The translations under genes and the position numbers were made by a program. Below the pieces are notes generated by a model. It searched no databases and was not told the DNA's origin. It was given only the letters and a program-made list of their open reading frames with translations. From NCBI RefSeq assembly GCF_021401345.1, contig NZ_JACBGE010000032.1, positions 1 to 47,422 on the forward strand: DNA of 47,422 nucleotides, given 5' to 3'. Origin of the DNA: Hydrogenophaga sp. NFH-34. GTDB lineage: Bacteria; Pseudomonadota; Gammaproteobacteria; Burkholderiales; Burkholderiaceae_C. Positions 29,387-36,702 of the stretch are shown here, piece by piece; within the stretch, counting starts at the first letter, position 1, and each line of letters begins with the position of its first letter.

Positions 29387-30526
29387 ATGGCGTTGCTTTT
29401 CTCTCGACTGGCCAACAACTACGTCAAGGCCGGTTACTACCCCACCGACGAGGACACGCTCACGCGCGTGATTTCGGCGCTGGCCCCTCCGGCCCAAACC
29501 GGCACGGTGCGCCTGCTCGACCCGTGCTGTGGCACTGGTGCAGCCTTGGCCGACATTGCCAAGGGCCTGCAGGATGTGCTGGAAATGTCTCAGTCCCGCA
29601 GCCAGGTCGAAACCCTGGGTGTCGAGTTCGACCGCGAACGCGCCTGGGAGGCCAAGAAGCTCCTGGGTCGTGTGTTGCATGCCGACATTCACGATGTGGT
29701 CGTCAAACCGCGTTCGGTGAGCCTGCTGTTTCTCAACCCACCGTACGGCTTTGGCGTCAGCGATGCCGCGAACCCGGATCGCAACAACCTCGACGCGAAG
29801 GAAAAGGCGGAGCGGCTGGAGCGCACCTTCCTGAAAAAAACCGTAGGCACGTTGATGCCCGGTGGCGTGCTGGTCTACATCGTGCCGTTCTACGCGCTCG
29901 ATGAGGAGATCAGAACCTACCTGGCGCGCAACTTTCGCAACGTGCGGTTCTTCATGGCCCCTGAGAAGCAGTTTCAACAGTGCGTCATCTTCGGCATTAA
30001 GGTCAAGCCCGGACACCCCGACAAGGAAACCCTGGCACAGCTGACCCGAGCCCAAGCCGGCGAACTGGCGGAGCAGGTGCTTCCTGTGGAGTGGTTGGAG
30101 CAGCCCTACCTGCTGCCGGCCGCGCCGGCGGAAGAGTTCGACTTCCGGGCCGTTCGGATCGACGCCGAGCAGTTGCAGGAAGAGCTGCAGCGCTTCGACA
30201 GCAGCCTTCTTTGGTCGCAGTTCAGCCAACACTTCAACCAGGTCAAGGCGACGCATCGCAGGCCGCTTCGGGACCTCAGCCGATGGCACCTTGCCCTTGC
30301 GCTGGCCGCTGGCCAGGTGACGGGGATGGTGCGATCCAAGACGGGCAGGGCGTTGCTGATCAAGGGCGATACCTTCAAGAAGAAGGACCGCAGCGTGAGC
30401 ATGGAGACCGACGAGAAAGGCAACGTGAGCCAGACGATCACCATGATCGACCGCTTCGTGCCCGTGATCACGGCCATCGAGTTCACACCTGGTCCAGACC
30501 TTGGCCGAATCATCCGCATCAGTTGA
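29387..30526 (+). CDS. DUF6094 protein with adenine-methyltransferase-like fold
   Basis: 379 residues from the ATG at 29387. A class I SAM-dependent fold is visible: motif I RLLDPCCGTGAALADIA (about 45-61), VETLGVEFDRERAWEAKKLL, and motif IV LLFLNPPYGFGVSD with the NPPY signature of amino-methylating (adenine-N6 type) DNA methyltransferases, then GGVLVYIVPFYALDEEIRTY. The C-terminal half (about 210-379) lacks a recognisable target-recognition domain. This is the DUF6094 family of ICE-encoded proteins. It probably modifies or once modified DNA or RNA; protection of the incoming element from restriction is a reasonable inference. It works near a separate C5 methyltransferase and RadC. Confidence 0.8.
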   Translation: MALLFSRLANNYVKAGYYPTDEDTLTRVISALAPPAQTGTVRLLDPCCGTGAALADIAKGLQDVLEMSQSRSQVETLGVEFDRERAWEAKKLLGRVLHADIHDVVVKPRSVSLLFLNPPYGFGVSDAANPDRNNLDAKEKAERLERTFLKKTVGTLMPGGVLVYIVPFYALDEEIRTYLARNFRNVRFFMAPEKQFQQCVIFGIKVKPGHPDKETLAQLTRAQAGELAEQVLPVEWLEQPYLLPAAPAEEFDFRAVRIDAEQLQEELQRFDSSLLWSQFSQHFNQVKATHRRPLRDLSRWHLALALAAGQVTGMVRSKTGRALLIKGDTFKKKDRSVSMETDEKGNVSQTITMIDRFVPVITAIEFTPGPDLGRIIRIS

Positions 30527-30538
30527 AGGAGCATGCAC

Positions 30539-30793
30539 ATGCCTATGACCATCGACCTGACGCCCAGTTGGGGTGAACTGGGCCAGCTCGTCAAGCGACT
30601 GGCTTTCAGTGCAGAGGACAAGGCACTGCGTCACATCTGGCCTGAGGCGGCGAAGGCCTTCGCGTCTGCGCAGGCCCTGACCAATGTGATGGGGAGCCTG
30701 ACAGAAGCGCAGAGAGCCATCGTTGCCCAGACCATGTACGACGAACTGGTCAAGCAAGGCTACGATCCGAGCCAAGAAGGAGGTCGCCTGTGA
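30539..30793 (+). CDS. small helical ICE hypothetical protein
   Basis: 84 residues if started at the ATG at 30539; an ATG at 30533 lies too close to the AAGGAG site (one base). Sequence (WGELGQLVKRLAFSAEDKAL, HIWPEAAKAFASAQALTNVM, MYDELVKQGYDPSQEGGRL) is helical, with a repeated Trp/Ala pattern and no known domain. It is 12 bases after the DUF6094 gene and overlaps the next, so it belongs to the DUF6094 operon. Confidence 0.6.
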   Translation: MPMTIDLTPSWGELGQLVKRLAFSAEDKALRHIWPEAAKAFASAQALTNVMGSLTEAQRAIVAQTMYDELVKQGYDPSQEGGRL

Positions 30794-30981
30794 GAGATTG
30801 GAACGTCTACGCCGAAGGGGAGCACATCGGCACGGTCAGTGAAGACACAGAAGAACTGGCGCGCTGCGCCGCTCTGTCCAAGTACGGCATCAGTGCTGAG
30901 GAGTTCGAGGCCCTGGAGGCCGCAGGACTGCCCGTCAAGGGCATCCCGCCCGACTGGGATTTTCATGTGACTCCGGCCTGA
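30790..30981 (+). CDS. small ICE hypothetical protein
   Basis: 63 residues from a GTG overlapping the previous stop; AAGGAGG is upstream. The sequence (WNVYAEGEHIGTVSEDTEEL, ALSKYGISAEEFEALEAAG) looks like a short beta-hairpin plus helix, as in small DUF-type add-on proteins. No function can be assigned. It ends the DUF6094 operon. Confidence 0.6.
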   Translation: MRDWNVYAEGEHIGTVSEDTEELARCAALSKYGISAEEFEALEAAGLPVKGIPPDWDFHVTPA

Positions 30982-31024
30982 GCCGGTACTACAACAAGGC
31001 CGGATCGCATCGGCCAGCGGAACC

Positions 31025-31149
31025 CAGACGGGTTCCCCAAGCGGCCCTGCAGGCAGGGTGTTTGGGGAAACCATCTGACCACAACCAGGATTGGTTTCGA
31101 CGCGCGATCAACTCTGCAATTGCGCGCAGCGGGCAACCGCTGGAGTTCA
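31025..31149 (+). repeat. structured leader repeat, copy 2
   Basis: Second copy of the 125-bp block at 27721-27845, here upstream of the RadC-like gene. The nested hairpin (outer CAGACGG/CCATCTG, inner CCCTG-CAGG-CAGGG) and the pseudoknot arms are kept although many single bases differ. Confidence 0.7.
31100..31149 (+). ncRNA. pseudoknot leader element 5
   Basis: Stem 1 GCGCGAT/ATTGCGC (31102-31108, 31119-31125, one G-U) has loop CAACTCTGCA. Stem 2 AGCGG/CCGCT (31128-31132, 31137-31141). GAGTT (31143-31147) can pair with AACTC (31110-31114). Stem 2 is one pair longer than in the 27796 copy, with matching changes on both sides. Confidence 0.55.
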
Positions 31150-31154
31150 CGTCA

Positions 31155-31218
31155 TCACCAACCCCGTGGGGCATCGCGTCCCTTCGGGGGCCGTGCTTCA
31201 CTTCTTCAGGAGAAGCAC
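31155..31218 (+). promoter_or_regulatory. two-hairpin leader, radC-like gene
   Basis: CCAACCCCG starts a stem-loop closed by CGGGG (31185-31189). GTGCTTC (31193-31199) then pairs perfectly with GAAGCAC (31212-31218), which abuts the ATG; the ribosome site AGGAGAAG overlaps the 3' arm. Confidence 0.7.
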
Positions 31219-31809
31219 ATGGACGTTGAGTTCACAGAACTGCACAGGCTCCCAGACCGGGAACTGTTGCACCGCGTCGTCGGAGACGGCGCTTTGGGTA
31301 TCACCAGTTTGGCAAGGGCCTTCGGCCTGCAGCTCGGTGATGACACGGGATACAGAAACGGCAGCGGCCATCAGCTGCTGCTGTGTGCCCGTGAGCTGAT
31401 GAGTCGGGCCTTGGCCGAGAGCATCCAATGCCGGCCGACGCTGGGACAGCCTCGTGAAGTGCAGGACTTTCTGCGGTTGAAGATCGGAGGCTTGCCCTAC
31501 GAGAGCTTCTGGGTTCTCTTCATGGATTCCCAGGTGCGGTTGATCCGTGCCGAGGAGCTGTTTCGCGGCACCCTGACGCAAACCTCGGTCTACCCACGGG
31601 AGATCGTCAAGCGGGCGCTGCACTTCAACGCGGGCTCCGTCATCTTGGCGCACAACCACCCCTCCGGTATCAGTCAACCGTCCAGAGCAGATGAAGCGCT
31701 GACGAATGCCATCAAAGCGAGCCTCGCTCTGGTGGACGTTCGGGTGCTTGATCACATCATCGTCGGAGACGGTGAAAGCGCATCCATGGCCGCCCTTGGC
31801 CTGATGTGA
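31219..31809 (+). CDS. radC: RadC-family JAB domain protein
   Basis: 196 residues from the ATG at 31219. An N-terminal helix-hairpin-helix-like region (LPDRELLHRVVGDGALGITS, about 8-27) is followed by the JAB/MPN-type metalloprotease-like domain: FWVLFMDSQVRLIRAEELFR, VYPREIVKRALHFNAGSVIL, then AHNHPSGISQPSRADEALT with the HxHPSG-(x)n-D zinc-site signature (about 145-163). Many mobile elements and phages carry such RadC copies (YkfG/YeeS type). The name suggests DNA repair, but that role has been questioned in E. coli, and the activity remains unsettled. A long structured leader precedes it. Confidence 0.85.
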   Translation: MDVEFTELHRLPDRELLHRVVGDGALGITSLARAFGLQLGDDTGYRNGSGHQLLLCARELMSRALAESIQCRPTLGQPREVQDFLRLKIGGLPYESFWVLFMDSQVRLIRAEELFRGTLTQTSVYPREIVKRALHFNAGSVILAHNHPSGISQPSRADEALTNAIKASLALVDVRVLDHIIVGDGESASMAALGLM

Positions 31810-31860
31810 GCCCTGCAGTAGTTCTTGAATCCCTGCGCGACTGAGCGCATTTCCGTTTCT

Positions 31861-31927
31861 TCCCAGCCCGGCGGGCCTCCCGCCTTGGCGGTGGTTCGCC
31901 TTTCTTTCATCTCAAAGGAGTACCACC
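31861..31927 (+). promoter_or_regulatory. two-hairpin leader, gene at 31928
   Basis: Stem-loop GGCGGG-CCT-CCCGCC (31870-31884) is followed by a long stem: GGTGGT (31890-31895) with ACCACC (31922-31927) and, inside it, CCTTT (31899-31903) with AAAGG (31914-31918). The ribosome site AAAGGAG is in the inner 3' arm and the outer arm ends at the ATG. Lacks the exact CAACCC but keeps the layout. Confidence 0.7.
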
Positions 31928-32341
31928 ATGCAAGAAGTTCAGTCCCAAACCCAAGTTCAAACCCATACCTACCGCGACCGCGATGGTTGGCACGCCAAGT
32001 CGGAGGTCAACGTCAACGCAACCCGGGTGCTCAAGCTCACCACCAGCAAGGTGATCAGCGGCACCGGACTGCGCACCTCCGCCACGGTCTGGAATGCCGA
32101 TGCCGGCGGCGTGCTGCGGCACGCCATGGCTTTCGGCGGTCCTTCCGGGGACTTCTCGGAGACGGTGGCGTTTTCCAAACCGGCCCGGGTGACCGAGGCC
32201 ATCGTGACGGCGCAGCACCAGGCGGCGCTGGCTCAACTGTCCCGGGTGCTGGTGGCCATCGAGCGCCACTACGCCCAGGGCAAGACGGCCAGCGAGACCG
32301 TTGCGGCTGAGTTGGACCAGGCCGGCGCCACGCCGGTCTGA
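31928..32341 (+). CDS. ICE hypothetical protein
   Basis: 137 residues, ATG at 31928. A beta-rich N-terminal part (THTYRDRDGWHAKSEVNVNA, TRVLKLTTSKVISGTGLRTS, ATVWNADAGGVLRHAMAFGG) is followed by a helical C-terminus (VTAQHQAALAQLSRVLVAIE). It resembles conserved small proteins of ICE accessory blocks but has no assigned function known to me. No signal peptide. Confidence 0.6.
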   Translation: MQEVQSQTQVQTHTYRDRDGWHAKSEVNVNATRVLKLTTSKVISGTGLRTSATVWNADAGGVLRHAMAFGGPSGDFSETVAFSKPARVTEAIVTAQHQAALAQLSRVLVAIERHYAQGKTASETVAAELDQAGATPV

Positions 32342-32348
32342 GTTCGTT

Positions 32349-32407
32349 TTTCATCAACCCTCACGGGATCACACCCGTGGGGGTGTCCCGTGGTTTCAGG
32401 AGAAACC
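32349..32407 (+). promoter_or_regulatory. two-hairpin leader, gene at 32408
   Basis: TCATCAACCC precedes CACGGG/CCCGTG (32362-32367, 32374-32379) and GGGG. TGGTTTC (32391-32397) then pairs perfectly with GAAACCA (32402-32408), whose last base is the A of the ATG; the 4-base loop is AGGA, the ribosome site itself. Confidence 0.75.
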
Positions 32408-33025
32408 ATGTACCAAGTCGAAGAGTTCCCCGAGATCTGGGTCGACGGCTGCCTCAGAAACAGCGACGGCCGGCTGATGTTCCTCTCACTCTACGGCCGA
32501 GACGGCTCCATCATGCAATTCCTCTCCGCCCTGGAGCTGGGACGCACGGAGCGCGGTGTCGATCGCTTCCACCTGGTGGGCGCTGGCCAGCGCCATCCCA
32601 CCGAAGTCGAGAACACGGATCGCCTGGCCAAGCACTCGGTGCGCTTGCCACGGCAGAACCTGTTCGGCCAGTTGAGCCACATGTGGCTCTACGACAAAGC
32701 GCTGCAAAAGCCCGACCGGGCCAACCGCATTGCCTGGGTGATGCACCAGCGCCCGCCGGCGGGCGCCAACTCGTCAGAAGCCAATAAGGCAGACCCGAGA
32801 GAGGAGCGACTCTGGCGCACCGTGCTCGATCTCTGTCCGGTGGCACTCCTGGAGCATTGGCGGGAGCCATTGCTGACCTGGTGCCGCGAGAAGCGTGCCA
32901 TTGAAACGCTCGATGACCCGGTGTACCCGGCCATCGGGCGCATTGAAGCCACACGGGTGAGCCTGAGCGATCACTTCGTTCAGTTCGTCGGTGACGGGGT
33001 GCGCAGCGGCCTGCTGACCCCCTGA
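32408..33025 (+). CDS. ICE hypothetical protein
   Basis: 205 residues from the ATG at 32408. It is mixed alpha/beta (VEEFPEIWVDGCLRNSDGRL, MFLSLYGRDGSIMQFLSALE), with a C-terminal helical half (WRTVLDLCPVALLEHWREPL, LTWCREKRAIETLDDPVYPA). I know it only as a conserved hypothetical of this ICE type, found beside the large SNF2 helicase. It may be a partner of that helicase, as the two are separated only by a leader with its own terminator-like hairpin. Confidence 0.6.
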   Translation: MYQVEEFPEIWVDGCLRNSDGRLMFLSLYGRDGSIMQFLSALELGRTERGVDRFHLVGAGQRHPTEVENTDRLAKHSVRLPRQNLFGQLSHMWLYDKALQKPDRANRIAWVMHQRPPAGANSSEANKADPREERLWRTVLDLCPVALLEHWREPLLTWCREKRAIETLDDPVYPAIGRIEATRVSLSDHFVQFVGDGVRSGLLTP

Positions 33026-33119
33026 GTCCTTGAAACCACCTTGCCCACCTTCGGGTGCGCAGGGCAGCTCGAACACGCTGGCACCGACTCTGCCGGCATC
33101 CCCCTCAACACAAACCACC

Positions 33120-33154
33120 GCTGGAACGCCCAGAAGGGCTTCCAGCAGCTTTTT
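33120..33154 (+). terminator. terminator-like hairpin in the SNF2 leader
   Basis: GCTGGAA (33120-33126) pairs with TTCCAGC (33140-33146), with GCCC/GGGC inside and an AGAA loop, followed after three bases by TTTTT. It ends 15 bases before the helicase ATG, so it can attenuate this gene. TTTCT downstream can also pair with AGAAA beside the ribosome site. Confidence 0.65.
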
Positions 33155-33168
33155 CTATGGAGAAACAC

Positions 33169-35511
33169 ATGAGCGACACCACCACCCTTGAAAACGCCTC
33201 TGACGCTGATTTGGCCGTCCTCGACGATACCGACGAGGAATCGACGGCCGTCAGTCCCACCAGTGCCCAGGTCAGCCTCAGCCAGTTCATCGACGAGTTC
33301 GGGGACGGCCTGCTCAGCCAGGTCAAGTCCCAGAACCCGGCGGTCTTTGATCCCGAGCTGGAAAAACAAGGCGAGGTCTATCAGCGCCGGCAGGTGTTCA
33401 TGGACGCACTCAAACGCAAGCCTTTCCAGGCGCAGGCCGATGCCGTTCAGGCCGTCGTCAAGCTCCTGGTCGAACACAACCAGCCCGCAGCCGTGATCAA
33501 CGCGGAGATGGGCACGGGCAAGACCATGATGGCCATCTGCGCGGCCGCGCTGCTGCAGCAGACCCACCCTCGAACCATCGTCATCTCGCCGCCCCACCTG
33601 GTCTACAAGTGGCGGCGCGAGATCCTGGAAACCGTTCCTGGTGCCAAGGTCTGGATTCTCAACGGCCCGGACACCCTGCGAAAGCTCCTGATGTTGCGCA
33701 AGGCCATTGGCCTCAAGACCAGCCAGCCTGAGTTCTTCATCCTCGGCCGTGTGCGCATGCGCATGGGTTTCCATTGGAAAGCCGCCTTCATGACCCGTCG
33801 GACCTTGTTCGATGGTCAGGCCCTGGAGGTGGCGGCTTGCCCGGACTGCATGCGGCCGATCACGCGAGAGGATGGCGATGGCCACCCCATGCCGGTCTCT
33901 GCAGCGCTGGCCAACGCCATCCTGTCGGACAAGCGCCTGAAGTGTCAGCACTGCGGCAGCGCCCTCTGGACGCTGATTCGCTCGGGCCGTGCCATTGAGT
34001 CCATGCACGACCTGGTGCTGGGCGCCTTGAAGCAAATGCCTACCATTGGCGAGAAGACGGCCCAACGGCTGTTGAACGCTTTTGGTGAGGACATGCTGGG
34101 CGCCATGCTGGGAGACAACGTCTATGAGTTCCTGAACCTCATGGACGAGAACGGTGACCTGGTGTTTTCTGATCGGCAGGCCTCGCGCATGGAGCGCAGC
34201 CTGGCCAACTTCGAGTTCAGCATCGGCGAGGGCGGCTACCAGCCCACCGAGTTCATCAAACGCTACTTCCCGAGAGGCTATTTCGGGTTGCTGGTGGTCG
34301 ATGAAGGGCACGAGTACAAGAACGAGGGTTCGGCCCAGGGCCAAGCCATGGGTGTGCTTGCCAGCCAGTGCCAGAAAACGGTGCTGCTGACGGGCACGCT
34401 CATGGGCGGCTATGCCGACGATCTGTTCCACTTGCTGTGGCGCCTGAACCCGGGCGCCATGATCGAAGACGGGTTCAAGCCGTCCAAGTCCGGCTCCATG
34501 GCCAATGCCACGATGGGCTTCTTGCGCGAGCACGGGGTCCTGAAGGACATCTACAAGGAGTCGAGCGACTCGTCGCACCGCACCGCCAAGGGCAAGGCCC
34601 TGACGGTGCGCACCAGCAAGGCACCAGGCTTCGGCCCGGTTGGCATCATGCGCTACGTGCTTCCCTGCACGGTGTTCCTGAAGCTCAAGGACATCGGGCA
34701 GAAAGTGCTACCACCCTACGAAGAGCGCTTTGTCGACGTCGCCATGACGCCGGCACAGCAGGCGGCATACGACGCCATGTCGCGCAGTCTCATCAAAACG
34801 CTCAAACAGGCGCTGGCCCTCAAGGACAGCTCCCTTCTGGGCGTGGTGATGAACGTGCTGCTGGCCTGGCCAGACTGCTGCTTTCGGCCGGAGGTGGTTC
34901 GCCACCCACGGACGAAGGCGCTGCTGTACAGCCAGGCGGCGGTGTTCGCGGACGGGGAGGTCACTCCCAAGGAAGCGCACCTGCTGCAGCTCTGCAAGGA
35001 CGAGAAGGCCCTGGGCCGTCGGGTGCTTGCGTACACGGTGTATTCCGGGACGCGGGACACCACCTCGCGCCTGAAGGTCCAGCTCGAAGCCCATGGTCTG
35101 AAGGTGGCGGTGCTGCGCGCCAGCGTGGATGCCGCCAAGCGTGAGGACTGGGTGGCCGACCAGGTCGAACGCGGCATCGACGTGCTCATCTGCAACCCCG
35201 AACTGGTCAAAACCGGTCTGGATTTGCTGGAGTTCCCGACCATCGCGTTCATGCAGTCCGGCTACAACGTCTATACCGTCCAGCAGGCGGCAAGGCGGTC
35301 GTGGCGGATCGGGCAGAAGCAGGAGGTCAAGGTGTACTTCCTGGGCTATGCCGGCAGCTCGCAGATGGAGTGCCTCAAGCTGATGGCCAAGAAGATCGCG
35401 GTGTCCCAATCCACGTCGGGCGACATGCCCGACAGCGGTCTGGATGTGCTCAACGACAGCGGCGACAGCCTGGAAGTGGCGCTGGCCAAGAAACTGCTTG
35501 CCGAGGCGTGA
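33169..35511 (+). CDS. large SNF2-family helicase with zinc-ribbon insert
   Basis: 780 residues from the ATG at 33169 (GGAG upstream). SNF2/RAD54-type motor: INAEMGTGKTMMAICAAALL (Walker A, about 109-128), RTIVISPPHLVYKWRREILE, LLVVDEGHEYKNEG (DEGH box, about 380), VLLTGTLMGGYADDLF, VLAYTVYSGTRDTTSRLKVQ, LICNPELVKTGLDLLEFPTI and QQAARRSWRIGQKQEV (motif VI). Between motifs Ia and II is a four-cysteine module (CPDCMRP near 224 and CQHCGS near 260), probably a zinc ribbon. The family is encoded by many ICEs and is thought to move along double-stranded DNA. It ends the leader-controlled cluster and is followed by a strong terminator. Confidence 0.88.
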   Translation: MSDTTTLENASDADLAVLDDTDEESTAVSPTSAQVSLSQFIDEFGDGLLSQVKSQNPAVFDPELEKQGEVYQRRQVFMDALKRKPFQAQADAVQAVVKLLVEHNQPAAVINAEMGTGKTMMAICAAALLQQTHPRTIVISPPHLVYKWRREILETVPGAKVWILNGPDTLRKLLMLRKAIGLKTSQPEFFILGRVRMRMGFHWKAAFMTRRTLFDGQALEVAACPDCMRPITREDGDGHPMPVSAALANAILSDKRLKCQHCGSALWTLIRSGRAIESMHDLVLGALKQMPTIGEKTAQRLLNAFGEDMLGAMLGDNVYEFLNLMDENGDLVFSDRQASRMERSLANFEFSIGEGGYQPTEFIKRYFPRGYFGLLVVDEGHEYKNEGSAQGQAMGVLASQCQKTVLLTGTLMGGYADDLFHLLWRLNPGAMIEDGFKPSKSGSMANATMGFLREHGVLKDIYKESSDSSHRTAKGKALTVRTSKAPGFGPVGIMRYVLPCTVFLKLKDIGQKVLPPYEERFVDVAMTPAQQAAYDAMSRSLIKTLKQALALKDSSLLGVVMNVLLAWPDCCFRPEVVRHPRTKALLYSQAAVFADGEVTPKEAHLLQLCKDEKALGRRVLAYTVYSGTRDTTSRLKVQLEAHGLKVAVLRASVDAAKREDWVADQVERGIDVLICNPELVKTGLDLLEFPTIAFMQSGYNVYTVQQAARRSWRIGQKQEVKVYFLGYAGSSQMECLKLMAKKIAVSQSTSGDMPDSGLDVLNDSGDSLEVALAKKLLAEA

Positions 35512-35526
35512 TGCCTCTTTGACCCC

Positions 35527-35554
35527 AGCCCGGACCTCACCGTCCGGGCTTTTT
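35527..35554 (+). terminator. rho-independent terminator after the SNF2 gene
   Basis: AGCCCGGAC (35527-35535) pairs perfectly with GTCCGGGCT (35542-35550), followed by TTTTC. It insulates the toxin-antitoxin operon that starts just downstream. Confidence 0.85.
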
Positions 35555-35562
35555 CTTTGCTC

Positions 35563-35600
35563 TTTGACAGTTGGCACATAAAATCACGACAACTGTCAAA
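35563..35600. promoter_or_regulatory. operator/promoter of the RES-Xre operon
   Basis: TTTGACAGTTG (35563-35573) and CAACTGTCAAA (35590-35600) are perfect 11-bp inverted repeats with a 16-bp spacer that contains TAAAAT, a -10-like box. Antitoxins of this type repress their own operon, so this is the probable binding site. Confidence 0.75.
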
Positions 35601-35617
35601 ACAGAAGGGTGCAGATC

Positions 35618-36157
35618 ATGACCAAAAGCGTTTCTACTGCGGCCAAGCGCAAGGCGGGCAAGGCCTATATACCCGTTGCGATCAAGCGTCAGATAGCCGC
35701 CAAAACCCGCGCACTTGCTGCCAGCGGGCTTACCTTGGCCAGGACTGGTGATTTGTGGCACGACGTGATGGCCACGACCATTGATCTGCCTGCCATCGAT
35801 CAACATGGGCTGGCGCAAGGTGGTGTTCCGACCGAGGTGCTGGACAAGGTGGTTGCCTCGTTCGTTCGCCTGGGAGAGGCCGAGGTGTTGGGGGCCGTGG
35901 GAGTGAGCAGCCGCACCGTGCAGCGGCGCAAGGCTGGTGTTCTGAGCACCGAGCACTCTGGCGCGGTGCTGGACCTCATAGCCGTAACGCAAAAGGCCAT
36001 CGAAGTGCTGGGTAGCCGCGAGGCCGCAGAGGACTGGCTCCACCATCCAGCGCTGGCATTTGATGGACGTCGTCCCATTGAACTGGTCTCCACGCGCCCA
36101 GGTGCCGATCTGGTCAAGGACCACCTCACCCGGATGGAATACGGGGTCTACGCTTGA
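35618..36157 (+). CDS. Xre/ParS-type antitoxin (DUF2384)
   Basis: 179 residues from the ATG at 35618, nine bases after AGAAGGG. N-terminal helical region, then a helix-turn-helix (RLGEAEVLGAVGVSSRTVQR, about 85-104) and the DUF2384/MbcA-ParS C-terminal part (AVLDLIAVTQKAIEVLGSRE, AAEDWLHHPALAFDGRRPIE). In RES-Xre modules this C-terminal domain blocks the toxin active site, and the HTH represses the operon. The gene overlaps the toxin gene by four bases (ATGA-like) and has a palindromic operator just upstream. It serves to stabilise the mobile element by post-segregational killing. Confidence 0.87.
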   Translation: MTKSVSTAAKRKAGKAYIPVAIKRQIAAKTRALAASGLTLARTGDLWHDVMATTIDLPAIDQHGLAQGGVPTEVLDKVVASFVRLGEAEVLGAVGVSSRTVQRRKAGVLSTEHSGAVLDLIAVTQKAIEVLGSREAAEDWLHHPALAFDGRRPIELVSTRPGADLVKDHLTRMEYGVYA

Positions 36158-36669
36158 CGCCCTTGCCGCCGGCACTGGTCGGCGCGAAGGCAGCAGGCGA
36201 TCTGGTGGTTTGGCGGCTGGACGCCGCCAAGTACGCCTCGACCTGGGCAACAGGGGAGGGTGCTTTTCAGGTGGGTGGACGCTGGAGTTCTCCAGGACTG
36301 CGGGTGCTTTACACCGCGCTGGACCCTGCAACCGCCATCCTGGAGGTGGCGGTGCACAAGGGGTTCGACGCCTTGGACGCCGTGGCCCACAAGCTGCTGA
36401 GCATTCGCCTCACGCAGTTGGACAAGGTGCATGTGCTGGACACTGCGACTGTTCCCAATGCCAACTGGTTGCGCCCCGGCGCGGTGAGCAGCAATCAGCA
36501 GAAATTCGGAGACGCCTTGCTGGCCGTGCACCCGCTGGTGCTTGTGCCCAGCGTGGTCAGCACGCACTCCTGGAACCTGCTGATCAATATCACGGCGGCT
36601 GCCGGCATGTTCGAGCTGGCCATGATGGAGGATTTCGCACTGGACACGAGGCTCTCGGCGCGGCGGTGA
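36154..36669 (+). CDS. RES-domain toxin
   Basis: 171 residues; start overlaps the antitoxin stop. It carries the R-E-S signature of the family: VVWRLDAAKYASTWATGEGA (Arg near 21), GRWSSPGLRVLYTALDPATA and ILEVAVHKGFDAL (Glu near 69), with the Ser in the C-terminal half (VVSTHSWNLLINI). RES toxins such as MbcT and ParT consume or use NAD+ (NAD+ phosphorolysis or ADP-ribosylation of phosphoribosyl pyrophosphate synthetase), stopping growth. Length is standard for the family, and no key residue is obviously missing. Which of the NAD-linked reactions applies cannot be told from sequence. Confidence 0.87.
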   Translation: MTPLPPALVGAKAAGDLVVWRLDAAKYASTWATGEGAFQVGGRWSSPGLRVLYTALDPATAILEVAVHKGFDALDAVAHKLLSIRLTQLDKVHVLDTATVPNANWLRPGAVSSNQQKFGDALLAVHPLVLVPSVVSTHSWNLLINITAAAGMFELAMMEDFALDTRLSARR

Positions 36670-36702
36670 AGGGTGTGCGGCGGGACTCCCCGCCAGTCCG
36701 GC

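Noticed and set aside
28868..30775. 635-residue open frame on the minus strand
   Set aside because: It is the mirror of the helical-protein and DUF6094 genes, whose motifs, starts and leaders are clear; high GC produces such long antisense frames. The translation has no recognisable domain.
31219..31809. RadC as evidence for a dedicated DNA repair operon
   Set aside because: RadC-like genes are routine on mobile elements and their repair role has been questioned, so it is not used as proof.
32980..34578. 532-residue minus-strand frame opposite the SNF2 helicase
   Set aside because: Shadow of a well-defined SNF2 gene, no start signal and no family resemblance.
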